Of a stretch of 64,000 nucleotides of DNA, positions 35,812-48,420 are shown one piece after another. The translations under genes and the position numbers were made by a program. The notes under the pieces are model-generated. The model did no database searches. It saw nothing but the letters and a program-made list of their open reading frames with translations, and was not told where the DNA came from. The stretch is from positions 35,901,884 to 35,965,883 of the forward strand of contig CM074200.1 in the NCBI GenBank assembly GCA_037179385.1. The letters run 5' to 3'. The stretch's first letter is position 1, and every line of letters starts with the position of its first letter. This DNA comes from Holothuria scabra (taxonomy: Eukaryota; Echinodermata; Holothuroidea; Aspidochirotida; Holothuriidae).

Positions 35812-37740
35812 ACCAGAAAGCCAAAAGGCTTAGTGATTCCTTGCTGCTGAAATGTAAGGCCTTTTTTCACATTGACATTGCTTGCAATGTTTTTCAATTA
35901 ACAGGGCTCCATAATGTGCCAACAAAGTACACATGCAAGGCATCCAATCTTCCTACATTGAGATCCCCCTTGCCCGTCGGGAACCCAAATGACATTTGAC
36001 CTCCACCAAAAACTTCTGGGACCATGTATTCACTATGCCCTCAGTGTACGTGACAAGTTACAGGACCCTACAAGTGACCTTTCTTGAAAGACTGTGCAGG
36101 AAAGCTTGTCAGGCTTTGAACATGCTGACTCCAAATGAACTTTGACCTTTGGGAAAATCAATAGGGATCATCTACTCAATATGGCCAACACACTCGCCAA
36201 ATATGAGCACAGTCACATGTACCGTTCTTGAGATATGGTGTTTACGAAGTTTTGACGTTCTGACCTCTCAAAACCCCAAATGACCTTTGACCTCCACCAA
36301 AAACAATAAGGAACATCTACTCAGTATGGCCAACACACTCACCAAATATGAGCACAGTCACATGTACCGTTCTTGAGATGTGGTGTTTACGAAGTTTTGA
36401 CCTTTTGACCTCTCATGACCCCAAATGACCTTTGACCTCCACCAAAAACAATAAGGAACATCTACTCAATATGGCCAACACACTCGCCAAATATGAGCAC
36501 AGTCACATGTACCATTCTTGAGATATGATGTTTACGAAGTTTTGACCTTTTGACCTCTCGTGACCCCAAATGACCTTTGATCTCCACCAAAAACAATAGC
36601 GATCATCTACTCCAAATGGCCAATGCACACACCGAATATGAGATTAGTCACACTTACTCTTCTTGAGAATCCATGTTTACAAGCAATTTCTAAGGAATTT
36701 ATCTATTGACCTCTCATGACCCCAAATGACCTTTGACCTCCACCAAAAACAACAGGGATCATCTACTCAATATGACCAACCATCACACCAAATATTAGCA
36801 TTGTCACATGTACCGTTCTCGAGTTGTCATGTTTACGAAGTTTTGACCTTTTGACCTCTGGTGACCCCAAATGACCTTTGATCTCCACGATAATCGATAG
36901 GGATCATCTACTTAATATGACCAACCAAAACACCAAATATGAGCATGGTCACATGTATCGTTCTCAAGATATCGTGTTTACGAAGTTTTGACCTTTTGAC
37001 CACTGGTGACCCCAAATGACCTTTGATCTCCATGAAAATCGATAGGTATCATCTACTCAATATGGCCAATGTACACACCAAATATGAGATTAGTCACACT
37101 TACCCTTCTTGAGATACCGTGTTTACAAGCAATTTCTAAGGAATTTACCTATTGACCTCTCGTGACCCCAAATGACCTTTGACCTCCACGAAAATCGATA
37201 GGGATCATCTACTTAATATGGCCAACCAACACAGCAAATATGAGCATAGTCACATGTACCGTTCTCGAGTTATCGTGTTTACGAAGTTTTGACCTTTTGA
37301 CCTCTCGTGACCCCAAATGACCTTTGATCTCCACCACAAACGATAGGGATCATCTACTCAATATGGCCAATGCACACACCAAATATGAGATTAGTCACAC
37401 TTACCCTTCTTGAGATACCATGTTTACAAGCAATTTCTAAGGAATTTACCTATTGACCTCTCGTGACCCCAAATGACCTTTGACCTCCACGAAAATCGAT
37501 AGGGATCATCTACTCAATATGGCCAATCCACACACTAAATATGAGTATAGTCACATGTACCGTTCTCGAGATATCGTGTTTACAAGGTTTTGACCTTTTG
37601 ACCTCTCATGACCCCAAATGACCTTTGATCTCCACCAAATACAATAGGGATCATCTACTCAATATGACCAACCTACACACCAAATACGAGGTTAGTCACA
37701 CTTACCCTTCTTGAGATATCGTGTTTACAAGCCAAAGCGT

Positions 37741-37779
<39 letters not shown>

Positions 37780-37832
37780 ACGACATCACCATCGCATAGA
37801 TTCCTTGCCTGCCTTCGGCAAGGAATCAAAAA
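35812..37832 (+). mobile_element. TH145 element, complete copy, strong 3' hairpin
   Basis: Starts ACCAGAAAGCC with 5' hairpin AAGCC 35818-35822 / GGCTT 35827-35831, then GTGATTCCTTGCTG. About twelve core units follow, with 145-bp period between 36231 and 36376. A pure CA tract covers 37743-37782. The 3' hairpin is perfect over 11 bp: GATTCCTTGCC 37799-37809 / GGCAAGGAATC 37817-37827, then AAAAA. The arms are also complementary to the 5' GATTCCTTGC. Core units carry GACCTTTGACC or GACCTTTGATC. Confidence 0.72.
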
Positions 37833-39184
37833 GCGCTCGAAATATATTCTGTCTTGTTGCCCTATTGGTCAACCCATTTTTTAAAATTGGTAGTTTTGAT
37901 TGCCCAACATATTTTTATTGTTGCCCAAATAAAGAAGATATCAAAAGATAAATGAAATTTGGAAATACTGTTAATGCTTTGTTATACTTTGTTGGCCCAT
38001 GGCATTACAGTTACAATCACTGTAGCAAGCATTGAGAGGTACAGTACATTGAGAAGTAGGGTTATTACAATAGTTAATGGGAAACTTCCACTAAAGTGAT
38101 GACCTGTCTCCACAGTGACTTGAGGTACCCAGTCGAGCATGTTCTGCTGTGCAATTCATTAACTTTTGTTGCCCAAGCCATTAGACAAGATGCCCTCAGG
38201 CACCCTATTTTTTGAGCCCTGAGAAAAATTCCTGTGGGCGTCATCTACCCTATTTTTAGTACACTGAACCTGCCGATGGCAGCCCACAAGCAACAAGTAT
38301 CAAATATACACACCAAGACCCCACTAACCCTTTACAAGGCTAAGACTATTTTCCTGTCTTTTGGCATTTTCTAGTCTAAGATGCCATCTACTCATCTTGC
38401 ACCAGCCTCATACTCACAGACATGGAGACCCCTTCTGCAATTTGCCATTATGCGTTGTGCATTTAATGCGTATCTCATGTCAAAAAATTTAAAATGTTAA
38501 ACTGTATGAAAAATGAGTCCCAAAAGTGCAACTCCCATCTTCATAGGACATTCTTGGGGTCAAGATAAAAATATTAAATTTATTCACTCAAATTAAAATG
38601 GTACATTGCATAATAACTTGTGATGTAATTGGTGTACTACTCAAATTACAATCTTTGTATTTCAAAAATGTCCTTTGAAGATGTGAGTTGAGCTGTTAGA
38701 ATTCATTTACCATGCAGACCAAACATAACTTTTGAGTTTCCAACATGAGGTACACTTGAATATCTACAAGTTTCCACAAAAGCGCATGGGATAAACGAAC
38801 CTGCTCCTCTTTAATGCTGAGGTCTCAAAACATGGGCCACTGCACCAGTTGATGGGGATGAAAATGGGGGGGGGGGAAGGATATGTCACTGTTACTTTGT
38901 TGTTAGGGATTTAGACAAATCATTTTTCATTGATGACTAAATACCTCTCTGATCAATCTTGCAGATATGACAAATATTTTTTATTACCATCATATATCTG
39001 CCCCACCACCTGCATAGATCTAATCACATCCGACTGCTCATACATGGCAGGAAATCGGGTACATTTATAACCATTAGCTACCATGTATTATTGAACAGTA
39101 GAGTGATTAGTATAAGCTTGTATAAATGTATTCAACCAGGGAACTGGAACTGATTCATCATAGTTTGCGCAAGTGTTGAAGTGT
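37833..39184. other. No recognisable gene
   Basis: Sequence at 37857-37925 and 38160-38220 has words (TTGCCC; GAGCCCTG at 38214-38221) that hint at a decayed hAT-like element, but no matching flanking duplication was found. Confidence 0.4.
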
Positions 39185-39231
39185 ATGGTATACATAGGGT
39201 GATAGGAGGTAGGTGAGGAGCGAAATAGACT
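39185..39231 (+). repeat. 46-bp dispersed motif, copy 3
   Basis: Identical to copy 2 over 46 bases, in different flanks. No terminal repeats or target duplication are visible. Confidence 0.9.
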
Positions 39232-39846
39232 AAAAGATCGAACAGCTTAAGACAAGATATATGGTTAGGTCCACTTGTTCAGTATTGCAGGTAATTTCCT
39301 GTATTATGGCTGTGAAGCAGTTCATCCTACCATCACTGTTTCCTCTACTTTTAGCAATGCAATACTTTTTCAAGTGACAAGATCTAAGTTCCACACCTTC
39401 AAATTCTTCAAACTAACTTGAAGAAACTTTGTTAAAGGACTTTCTAGGCAGATCAACAATACCTGTCCACATGACAATCCTAGAAAGCAAACCTACAGTG
39501 TAAAATGGTGAGAGCAGTCATCACAAACTCTTATTTAGAAGCAAGAGCTAAAAATCTCAGAATTTCCTTCTTATTTTTCTTCAAAGTACCTTCCATTATA
39601 CTTTATGACTTCCACATTTGCATATTCAATATTGCATATAAATCAGGCAGTGACTCCAAAGTAAATATAATATTTTAAGAGAAAAAGTACTGTCACATGA
39701 CTTTGAAGAGCCAATCACAAAACAGTACACAGCACTACACTACTTCAACTTAGGTCAACTGCTCTTGCCATTTAACCACCTACCGTACAGTATGCCCTAC
39801 ATGTAATCCCAAACCTTCACTGATAAATCCTGATTAAGGGTGACCA

Positions 39847-40017
39847 GAGCTTTTTTTCCATTTGTGGCTCAATGGTTTGTTTGATGAGCACCAACCAGAC
39901 ACAATGGCAGTAGCTTCCATTTTTCAGGTCTTTGGTACATATGACAGGGCCAGGACTGGAACTCGTAAACTTCAGACTGCAAGTCGGATGCTAACCACTT
40001 GACCTTGACCATGCAGT
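39847..40017 (-). repeat. tRNA-derived SINE
   Basis: On the minus strand: GTGGTTAGCATCCGACTTGC and then AGTCTGAAG, followed by GAGTTCCAGTCC (B-box-like), form a tRNA-like head at about 39945-40013. The body includes GGAAGCTACTGCCATTGTG and CATTGAGCCACAAATGG, shared with 20456-20662. It is the best preserved head of the three copies. Confidence 0.75.
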
Positions 40018-41839
40018 AAATTTTGGCATTTTGAAAACTAAACTGAAGTTTCCCATTCATGTACTGTACATGAAAACATAGTCAAAGAAATGTGAGATAT
40101 TTAATTCAGTTCCAAGAAAATAAATGCTTTTCCAAACCTGTCACTGAGATATCAGAATTACAGGTAACCCCTTATTGCGCTTACTCACTAAATGGAAAAA
40201 TGGAACTCCACTGTCAGGGATGTCCAGCACTATGGAGGGAGAGGGCATGGGGGTCATTAACCTGCATGGGAACTTTACTTCCAGACCCCACCCCCAAGGA
40301 CAGGCAATTAGGGCTTGGTTTTAAGCTATGCCTGAGAATTTTTGCCCCCCAACATCCCTTCTGGAAATTTTAGTAAGAAATGAAACAGAAATAAGACTGA
40401 AAGTAGTCAAATTGAGTCTTTTTTGATCTTTTTTAAGACTGGAATTACCTTTCAGTCTTATTCCTGGCTCTATCCATGTTTAGCCCTGACTTATTTCAGC
40501 TTTAATCCTGGCTGTTTGAAACAGGAAATTTCCTGATTCAATTTCAGATTGAATTCTGTCTTTATTTCCTGACTATCAAGTAAGGAATCTTGATCAGTCC
40601 TAATTCATATCTATTTCATGTTCATTTCTGCTTTGAATGAACTTAGAAATTTTTCACAGATTAAGACATGTACTAAAGGTATAGGTGATTTTGGACTTTT
40701 TTTGGAATATTTTTGAAAATGTTCTGACTTAGGTTTTTTTTTCAACCCAACCTGCCCACATGAATACATATGGGATTTTGGACTTTGAAATCTTGCAAAT
40801 GTTTCTGACTTTGAAATTTTTAGCTAAACTGCCTTCACTGTGAAGACATAGGAAATTTTGCCTGTGACTGGCTTATTGATGTACTTTTGATGAGTGAATC
40901 AATGCTTAGCTGCAGGGCCATTGGATGGAAAATTCATTTGTTTTGTTACTTATTTGAATGCAATTACTGTTACGGCAACTTTCGATCAAATCGATGGAAT
41001 CTTTGAGCCTGGGAAGTTAGACTTAAAACTTTATAGCCAGCAAAGTAAAAGACAGCTGGTCTAAGCCGTGCAATTTTAGAGCGCGTAAACAACATAATTT
41101 TAGCCTATGATTTGCAACCAGCATCATTAATACATGTTCTTGGCAGCGAGGCCGTGCCTACATTTGAATAACTTTGCTTTTGACCGAATACAGAAGATGA
41201 GACTTTCAATTTAACATTGCAAAACCCCGACCCTTGGAATAGTTCTGCCAAACTTGTCAATGTAGCCTACCGTTGAAGACCGCTCTGACGAGGCCATGTA
41301 AAAATACACAAATATGTAGGCTAATCTCAGCGGTTCTGGGCAGCAAAACAATATTGCACTGACCTGATAAACATATCTTATGTATTCTTTCTGATATCCC
41401 TTTATATTTTTGGCACTTTTTGTCCGAAACTTATGTCTTGTTTCAAAAATATCTGCAAATGAAATGCACTAAGTTCGATCCCCCTAAAATCCACGAACTC
41501 AAGAGATTTGTAAATTGCAATGCCCTTTAAATTTTTAGTACGGGCATAGAACTTGACCGGCCGCGCAGGCATGTTACAGTAAAAAAACATATGGAAATGC
41601 AATCGTAGAAACACAAATTCAATGGGAAAATTCATTTCAAAGCCAGGTATTTCCCACGCTAAATCACCAAGGCGATGTCGCGAGTTTTGATTGACTGGCC
41701 TGGCAAGGATCAACGCAATTGAACCAATCATGATGCATGGGCAGTTTAAAGTTCGCAACAGATAGTATGCAAACGATGCACTGTGGAAAACAAGGTCCTT
41801 CGAGTGGATAAGAGGTGGAGTGAGTAATAAATAAAAATT
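40018..41839. other. No recognisable gene
   Basis: AT-rich sequence. At 40390-40640 words like TTATTCCTG and AATCCTGGCTG recur and recall the reverse complement of the 130-bp repeat at 56075, but the similarity is weak. Confidence 0.4.
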
Positions 41840-44800
41840 TAGGTTCTAACTGATGAGGTTTTTCACTGCCGATCCGACGTCCCATGTTTTTTCCCCCAAC
41901 ATCGGCCGATATCCGATCCGATATTTTCACCACCCCGCCCTATCAGTGCGTTTAGGCCAACAAATATTCCCCGTTTTCTAGTAGGTCTAGATTTCTTTGT
42001 TGTACAATGTGTCATGCCTCTTTATGTACATCGTCCGCGCATTTACTCCCATTTATAGTCATCTTAAAAAATGTCTAATAGTTTGCCAATTGGTATGAAC
42101 TTAATCAAGACTGCAAATGAACCGATCACCTGAAATTATATTTGAATTTGAATGATGGTTGTATTCTGGTAGGCCTATATATTGTTGGAAATTTTCACCG
42201 GCGCAATCGAGGGCCGATCATGCTGATGTCGTGTTGCTTCTCAGATCAATGCTACGAGGTATATTACTTTCATAATTTGCATGCAAACAGTGATTCCTAC
42301 CGGAGTAATGGGCGCTCCAAAATAGGGACGTTTACCCACTTGTGATGGAGAGTTTCTTTCCGACAGGAAATTGAAGGGTGTCCCAATCTCAACAGCAGGG
42401 CGGTTATGAATGAACGTACGTAATAGGGCCTACTCCTGATCCTAGGTACGCGACTTCCTAATAAGGCCACGATAGCGTGGGTGTTGGCCACGTGTGCACC
42501 AAACGCAAATTTCACAAGAGTGACGTTATTTTTCGGACGTGCAAGAGAATACAGTAAACAAAGGCTGTGATTGGTTGATATTTTTGGCATATGTTTTGAA
42601 AGAACTAACAGATACAGCTTCAAGTTGGAGTTAGAAGGATTGCTTTTTGAGTCAGAAAACGTTCAAAAACTAAAATATGAAACAAGAGCCCAAGGGCACT
42701 ATGGTTCCTTGCATTAAAGATGATATTGTATTAAGGTAGTCCCAAGGTAAGGCATAATTTGCACCTTTAACCCCAATGACTTTTGGCCATCACCCAAAAA
42801 CATAGGGGCACATTAAATTTCAAAATCATACAAGCACTTGCCGTTTGAGAGAAATGGAACACTAAACTTTTCAAATTATCACACTGCACACTGCCCACTT
42901 CCATGCGACAAATACATTCATCACCTTTCACTAAAATGTCATTTACTTGAGTTTGGGGTAGTATAGGAGGTTAGTTAATTGCCTTTTTGGTCAATCTCAA
43001 CAATTCAAATCCAGACCTTAAAAAGAAGTCACAAAGGTCAAATACAGTCAAAGTAGATCAAAACTGATTTTAAATAAACACAGTCTCTTCTGCACCAAAG
43101 AAATTTAACAGTCATCTGGTCATTCCTGACCACCAAAATTTATGATGGATGACTAGAAATTATGTCATGGTTGTCCTTTAGACTACCCAATGTGTTTGCC
43201 TGAAAAGCAAAAATAAGGAAAAGCCCACAATTCTGCTACTAAAGGCAGCCCGATAGTGATTTATTACCACCAATTACTTCTTCACAATTTGGCTAGAAGA
43301 CCAAGAAACAAACATAGCTCTGTAGAATCTAATAAATGACTTTCAACTTGACCTTTTAACCTAAAGAGGGTGTTAGAAACAGCATTGTAGTCCCTAGGAT
43401 AAAAGCAGAGGTAAAGAAGAGAAACTGCTTTCATATTTTACTATTGAAATTGGAATCTTAGCTTGCACTGTGAATAACTTTATTCAATACTGTATGTGAG
43501 GAAAAGGTTGTTTTTAATAATAATTGCATTACTGTCCTGATTGTTAACTAAACTGCTTTTAGACTGAGAGGGGGTTATAATTCTTCTTTTCTTTTATACA
43601 TTGCATTTGTCTAAAGGCATTAAACTTCAGCTGGACTTTTAAACCAATTGAACAAAGACCCAAAGAGTCTTCACGTGCACTTTACTTAGATGAACACAAC
43701 TTTCCATTATTTCCACTATGTTACTTGGTTACTGACTAATTGCACCGCATACCTGGCATTGCAATAGGCCTACATATGACCTACATGTACACACTAGCCT
43801 GTCATTTAAATGTCAGTAACTCAAGTAACGAACATTGTAGGAGGGTAGTGTAATAGCCTTTTTGGTTCGTCTGATCAAGACAAATCTTGACGTCACAAAA
43901 AAGTCACAAAAAAGTCACAAAGGTCAAAAGGTCAAATGAGGTCAAGGGGGTCATCATGTGCATTTCACTTAGACGAACACAAATCTCCATTACACCACCC
44001 CTCTAAAATGTTTCAGTGGCAAGATATCAATAAAACATTACTTTTTGACCTTTTGACCCTTTCCAATTATTTTGGTTAATGTACCAACATTTTCACCTCC
44101 TACCAATCTAACTTATCCTAAAATGATGCCACTGCTTGAACAACGGATACTGAGTTACAGCTACTAACAGAAATTCAGTTTTTGGCCTCTGGTGATCACC
44201 AGTGACCTTTGACCTCCACCAAAAACGATAGGGCACATCTACTCCACAACATCTACATACATACCAAGTTTGAAAAAAATTGATCACTCGGTTATTGAGT
44301 TATCGCACCACATACCTCGCATTCCAATCCGTCACATACAAACACACACACATACACACACACACACACATACATACGCCAAGGTGACTGCATAGGTTCC
44401 TTTGTTACACAAGGAACCAAAAAAGACAAGGGTGTAAAGAAGTTTTAGTTTCTTCATAAGGTTTTCATTACAGATTTCGTCCCCTTGAAAGCAAGACAAA
44501 ATTGCCTTCCCTTGCTTTAGGGATTATATCTCCAGATGTCACATTTTTGCGGTGAACTCACTTGCAATGGACAAGAAGTGGCTGGAAGCATAATGATGTA
44601 ATTTTCGGAGTTATAGAGAATTATTCGCTAAAACTGAACTTCATGGATAAGTTGACATTAAACCGAATTTTAAACCAAAAAATCAGTCCAAGTTTGGTGG
44701 AATTACACAAAATTTTTAACACCAAAACTGTAACAGAACAATGGTCAGTTCTTGTCTTTCGTGCAGGGTAAATATTTGCGCCGACTAAGCAAACAACTCT

Positions 44801-45917
44801 TGTGGTTAAATGACGTCAAAAATCGGTCAGTTCGTTCCGCCGTTTTTCAAGCGGACAGATTTTCTCATGTTGTGTCAGATTTCTGATAGTTGTCCGTTTG
44901 ATTTGAACTTAAGTTGTGAACGTGATCGCTACCTCTCCGATACAGTTGTTAGGCCTAATATCTCGTGCATACAGTACGTAATGGAGCGTGAACAAATTGT
45001 TGCTATAGATCTATTTTATTCCTCTTCGGGAGTATTGCTCGTCTTCCCCCAAACGGCTCTTCACCAGAGAATCAGGAGGACTTGAGAAAAATGTCTTATC
45101 ACCGAACCTGAGGGGTGTTGCAATTCGGATCCCTTTTTAAACCTATACCACGTGTAAACACTTGGTCTAATTCCCATGCCAATATTTGATTATTCCGTCC
45201 GAAAAAGGCGGAGCACAGTTTGTAACAACAACGGAGAAACTCTTGAAAGAAATTTAATCATACAGTTCATTTATTGCAGATTTATTTTTTATTTGAGCAA
45301 AGGGAATGTATGAAACTGTCATCAAACCAGAAGGGAGGGGGGCGTCACGAACTATCACCCTGCCCGCCCCTGTAAATAGTTGATGGTGTGTAAATAGTTG
45401 TAGGCGTGTAAATAGTTGTTGTTTGTAAATGTTTTGTACTTGTGTTCGTTGTTAGTTCCGGAATTTGTTTGGAACTTTGTTCCGACCGTCCGGGAGTAAT
45501 CGTTTGGTTTTCGCCTCTTGGCTCTTCGCCAGAGAGTCGTGGGGACTTTTAGAAAAAAAGAACTTTGTTCCGACCATGTCCGTTTTCAAGCACGTAAAAA
45601 GCTCCACCAATAATATAAGTGGACGTATAGCTTCTTCGGGAAGCAGTTTCAAGTTTGCTTTCGCCGAAAGGCACTTTGCCAGATCATCAGATGGTGGGGA
45701 GAACTTTGGAAAAGGGTTCAGGTGATGTTTAGGGAATGGCTTGCATACAGTGGCGGCGAGATCATGTAATAGAAAGTTTCTTTGTAATTTTTACTAAGTT
45801 ATCACAATACGGATCATCGGTAAACATTGGCAAGTGGACTTGGCTAAATCATGCCGATCCGATATTTTGCCAATGTTGGTTAATATCGGTCCAATCCAAT
45901 TATCGGTTGAGCCCGTA
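41840..45917 (+). mobile_element. Non-autonomous hAT-type element, family C, copy 1
   Basis: Left end TAGGTTCTAACTGATGAGG and right end ATTATCGGTTGAGCCCGTA match the ends of copy 2 (56386-58623). Subterminal CCGATCCGATATT and ACATCGGCCGATATCC occur in both. Blocks 42350-42620 and 44860-45330 match 57365-57600 and 57740-58190. The flanking duplication is imperfect (ATAAAAAT / ATAAAAAC). A TH145 element (42682-44420) is inserted in it. No transposase is encoded. Confidence 0.78.
42682..44420 (+). mobile_element. TH145 element inserted in a hAT copy
   Basis: Starts ACAAGAGCCCAAGGGCACTATGG, here read as ACAAGAGCCC, AAGGGCAC, TATGG; then TTCCTTGC. It has only one clear core unit (44190-44300), a CA tract (44340-44380) and hairpin GGTTCCTT 44395-44402 / AAGGAACC 44411-44418, then an A run. 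The related hAT copy at 56386-58623 lacks this insertion near 57690 and so shows the empty site: an A-rich stretch with no clear target duplication. The 5' module has half-site clusters such as AAGGTCAAAAGGTCAAATG. Confidence 0.72.
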
Positions 45918-47100
45918 ATAAAAACCCACTGACTTCCTAAAGCTTCTTTCTTCGTATAAAAAATGGGCACAGAAATACAGTATTATGAAAGCTAGGGGAC
46001 TTGAAATTAGGTCTAAATTCTGTACCTCAATAGTCTGTATTTTGTGTTTTTGTAAAACCATTTGCAATGCAACAACACCTTGAATACAATTTTAAATCCA
46101 GTTGCAGCTACAGTGGTGTAGAGGAAAGTCAAGGATTACGCATGCGACAGGGGTGAAATTTATTCGTTTGTATAATTAACATGCATACCATTTGGCGAGA
46201 ACTGGAAGATCGAGAAAGAGATAACTGACACATGAACCACAAATACTACACAACATGCAGTGTCCTAAAGCTGATCACCATTTTGTAAAACTCACTCCCT
46301 TTGAGCGGGGCAAATGTGCACCAGTGCACATCATACGCAAGAAATTCTGCACTTGGGAAAAAATGTTCGTTTTTTTGAGCGGACGACATGCCAGCTCTCC
46401 CAAAGGAGAATTTGAACCCTATATGCGCTTGATTACAGATGCAATTTCTCAGCACCCGACAATTAAGCGTACTTTCAGTATCTAAAAAAAAATAGAAAAT
46501 AATAGGTACGGGGATCAGGTAAATGATCTTTCACAGGGTTTTGTTTTCTCCCCGTTTCAATTTTTGTTTGTTGCTGTAAACAACTTGATTGTTTGGGGCT
46601 GTTGTCAACAATCTGATTGTTTGGGGCTGTTGTCAAGCTTTGGTGGTTTGACTTTTGATAACTGGACTCTAGGGCATCTTACAGGGCCTTGGCTCTCCTT
46701 TGCCTTTCAACCTGTTATGTAATGTTAAAACATAAACCTTGGGCAGACATTTTGCAGGTTACCCCAACCAGTACTTCACTAGAGTACTCCCAAGCCTCTG
46801 GCAATGGGCCGTTCGGCGAATCCAAACTTATAACGGCCTGGTGAAGATGCTATTACGTCTACAGGAGGAAAACACTTGACCAACCTCACAACCCTCATTT
46901 ACGTCACATTGGTTTGTTAGGCCCTGACCAAATTTTTCTACGGTTCCGAATGTTCTTAAAGGCATCCAGGGCCACGTTGATTATTTTTACGTGTTAGCCC
47001 CACGTCGTTCGTTCAAAGCTGCTTCTCTACTTCATATATCTAGGCTTGACCCCTGCACGCACGGTTTAAACAAAACATCTAATAGTCACTGACACTTATT
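45918..47100. other. No recognisable gene
   Basis: A two-copy direct repeat of about 31 bp (ATTGTTTGGGGCTGTTGTCA) lies at 46580-46637. No other feature is supported. Confidence 0.5.
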
Positions 47101-47619
47101 TACAATAACATAGCACGCTTCTATTTCGTAATAACTACTTATTATAATTTATGCTGTGACCTCTAGATCTGACCACTTTTGGCGCGCACGCATTCCCGAA
47201 GTAGCATAAGTTTTCATTGTGTACAGGTGTGTACGTACGTGCTCAGGCTGGCAAGCTGCTTACCGTCTGGGCCATAACAACAAGACAACAACATGTCATG
47301 ACCTTCGACTTGTGCACTATGTACTGTAGGGGTGGCGTCAAGGTAAACATGTCTCTTCACGAAATAAATGACAATAAGACCCCGATAACATTTTGTGTCT
47401 TTAAATTTCTGGAACAAACTTGCGCCGTTCCTTATTGTGATCTGAACAGGAAAAAGAAAACCTCATATGCATTTGAAATCCCTACGATGAAACTTGGAAT
47501 ATCGATATTGGCGGGTATGACACTGCACTGGCTGTGTACAATTGTAATTACTACTAACGTACGCGCGCTATGATGATAGACTCGATTGACATGCCATATT
47601 GACTGACTGAGCAGCCACC

Positions 47620-47721
47620 ATGATACATCGTCTCCAGTCCAAGTTTTCAAGTCAACTAAGCGTAAGGAAAGAGGAGGATTTTTTAAAGGAAATCGAAGAA
47701 ACATTCTCATCTTGTTTTGTT
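47620..47721 (+). CDS. Possible first coding exon of an unidentified gene
   Basis: ATG at 47620 in a strong context (GCCACCATGA) opens 34 codons, MIHRLQSKFSSQLSVRKEED and on to an acidic stretch ending SSCFV, up to a strong donor GTAAGTGA at 47722. The composition (basic N-terminus, then a charged helix) looks protein-like. The region just upstream is richer in CpG than the rest. No downstream exon was found, so this remains a candidate. I do not recognise the product. Confidence 0.35.
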
Positions 47722-47769
47722 GTAAGTGATATTACGCCTAAACTGGTGCAAACTATGGGAAATTTTGCA

Positions 47770-48420
47770 AACTTACCCGCTAACGTTACCTGAAAAAACA
47801 AGCCCTGCCTATAGGCTATAGTATAACGTTAACGTTAGGTCTGATGTTAGCCTAGCCTAGCCAAGGCGTCGGGCATACAACCATTGGTAAGACCACGGTC
47901 GAGACTCGAAAATACACTGCCGTTACCGTAATTAATGCTAGGCTGCAAATGTAACGTTAATCCAATTCGAACAAAGTAAAACATCTGATGTCTATTGAGC
48001 AAGCAGCATTTTGGCAAGACCTAGCCTAGGCCTAACTTAGGCCTAGGGCCTAGCCTAGAACTTAACGGCTTGCCCAAAGCCTAACAGTAACTGAGTAAGT
48101 TAGTAACATAGCCTAGGGAGTAGGGGTCTAAGTTAGGCAAGCCCTGGCCTCACATTAGTTAGGCTAGGCCCTGGCCTAGGCTATACGGGTTATCAGATGA
48201 TTCCTCCCCCCCCCCCATGCCAGTTTTGCCTCGAGTAACAGTCCTTTTCTCACTAGGCTAGCCTAGGCTAGGCATAGGTTAGTTGCCATGATGGTAGCCA
48301 CTTCAAGTTCAAAACGATATTTTATTTAGATAAGCCTAGGCCTAGCCTATATAGGAATAGGCTAGCCTATTTCATGAAAACATAAACTAACGTTAGCCTA
48401 TATTTGAGGAAATTCTGACA
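47770..48420. repeat. TAGGCC/GCCTAG-rich simple sequence
   Basis: Many overlapping AGGCCTAG, CCTAGCCTAG and TTAGGCCTA words, with AACGTTAACGTTAG at the left. It is low-complexity sequence of the type common in some marine invertebrate genomes. No gene seen. Confidence 0.7.

Noticed and set aside
37833..38221. Possible hAT element with GCGCTCGAAAT and TTTGAGCCCTG ends
   Set aside because: No matching 8-bp flanking duplication and poor end similarity.
39945..40013. A tRNA gene on the minus strand
   Set aside because: The A and B boxes are degraded and the sequence continues into a SINE body; it would not fold as a full tRNA.
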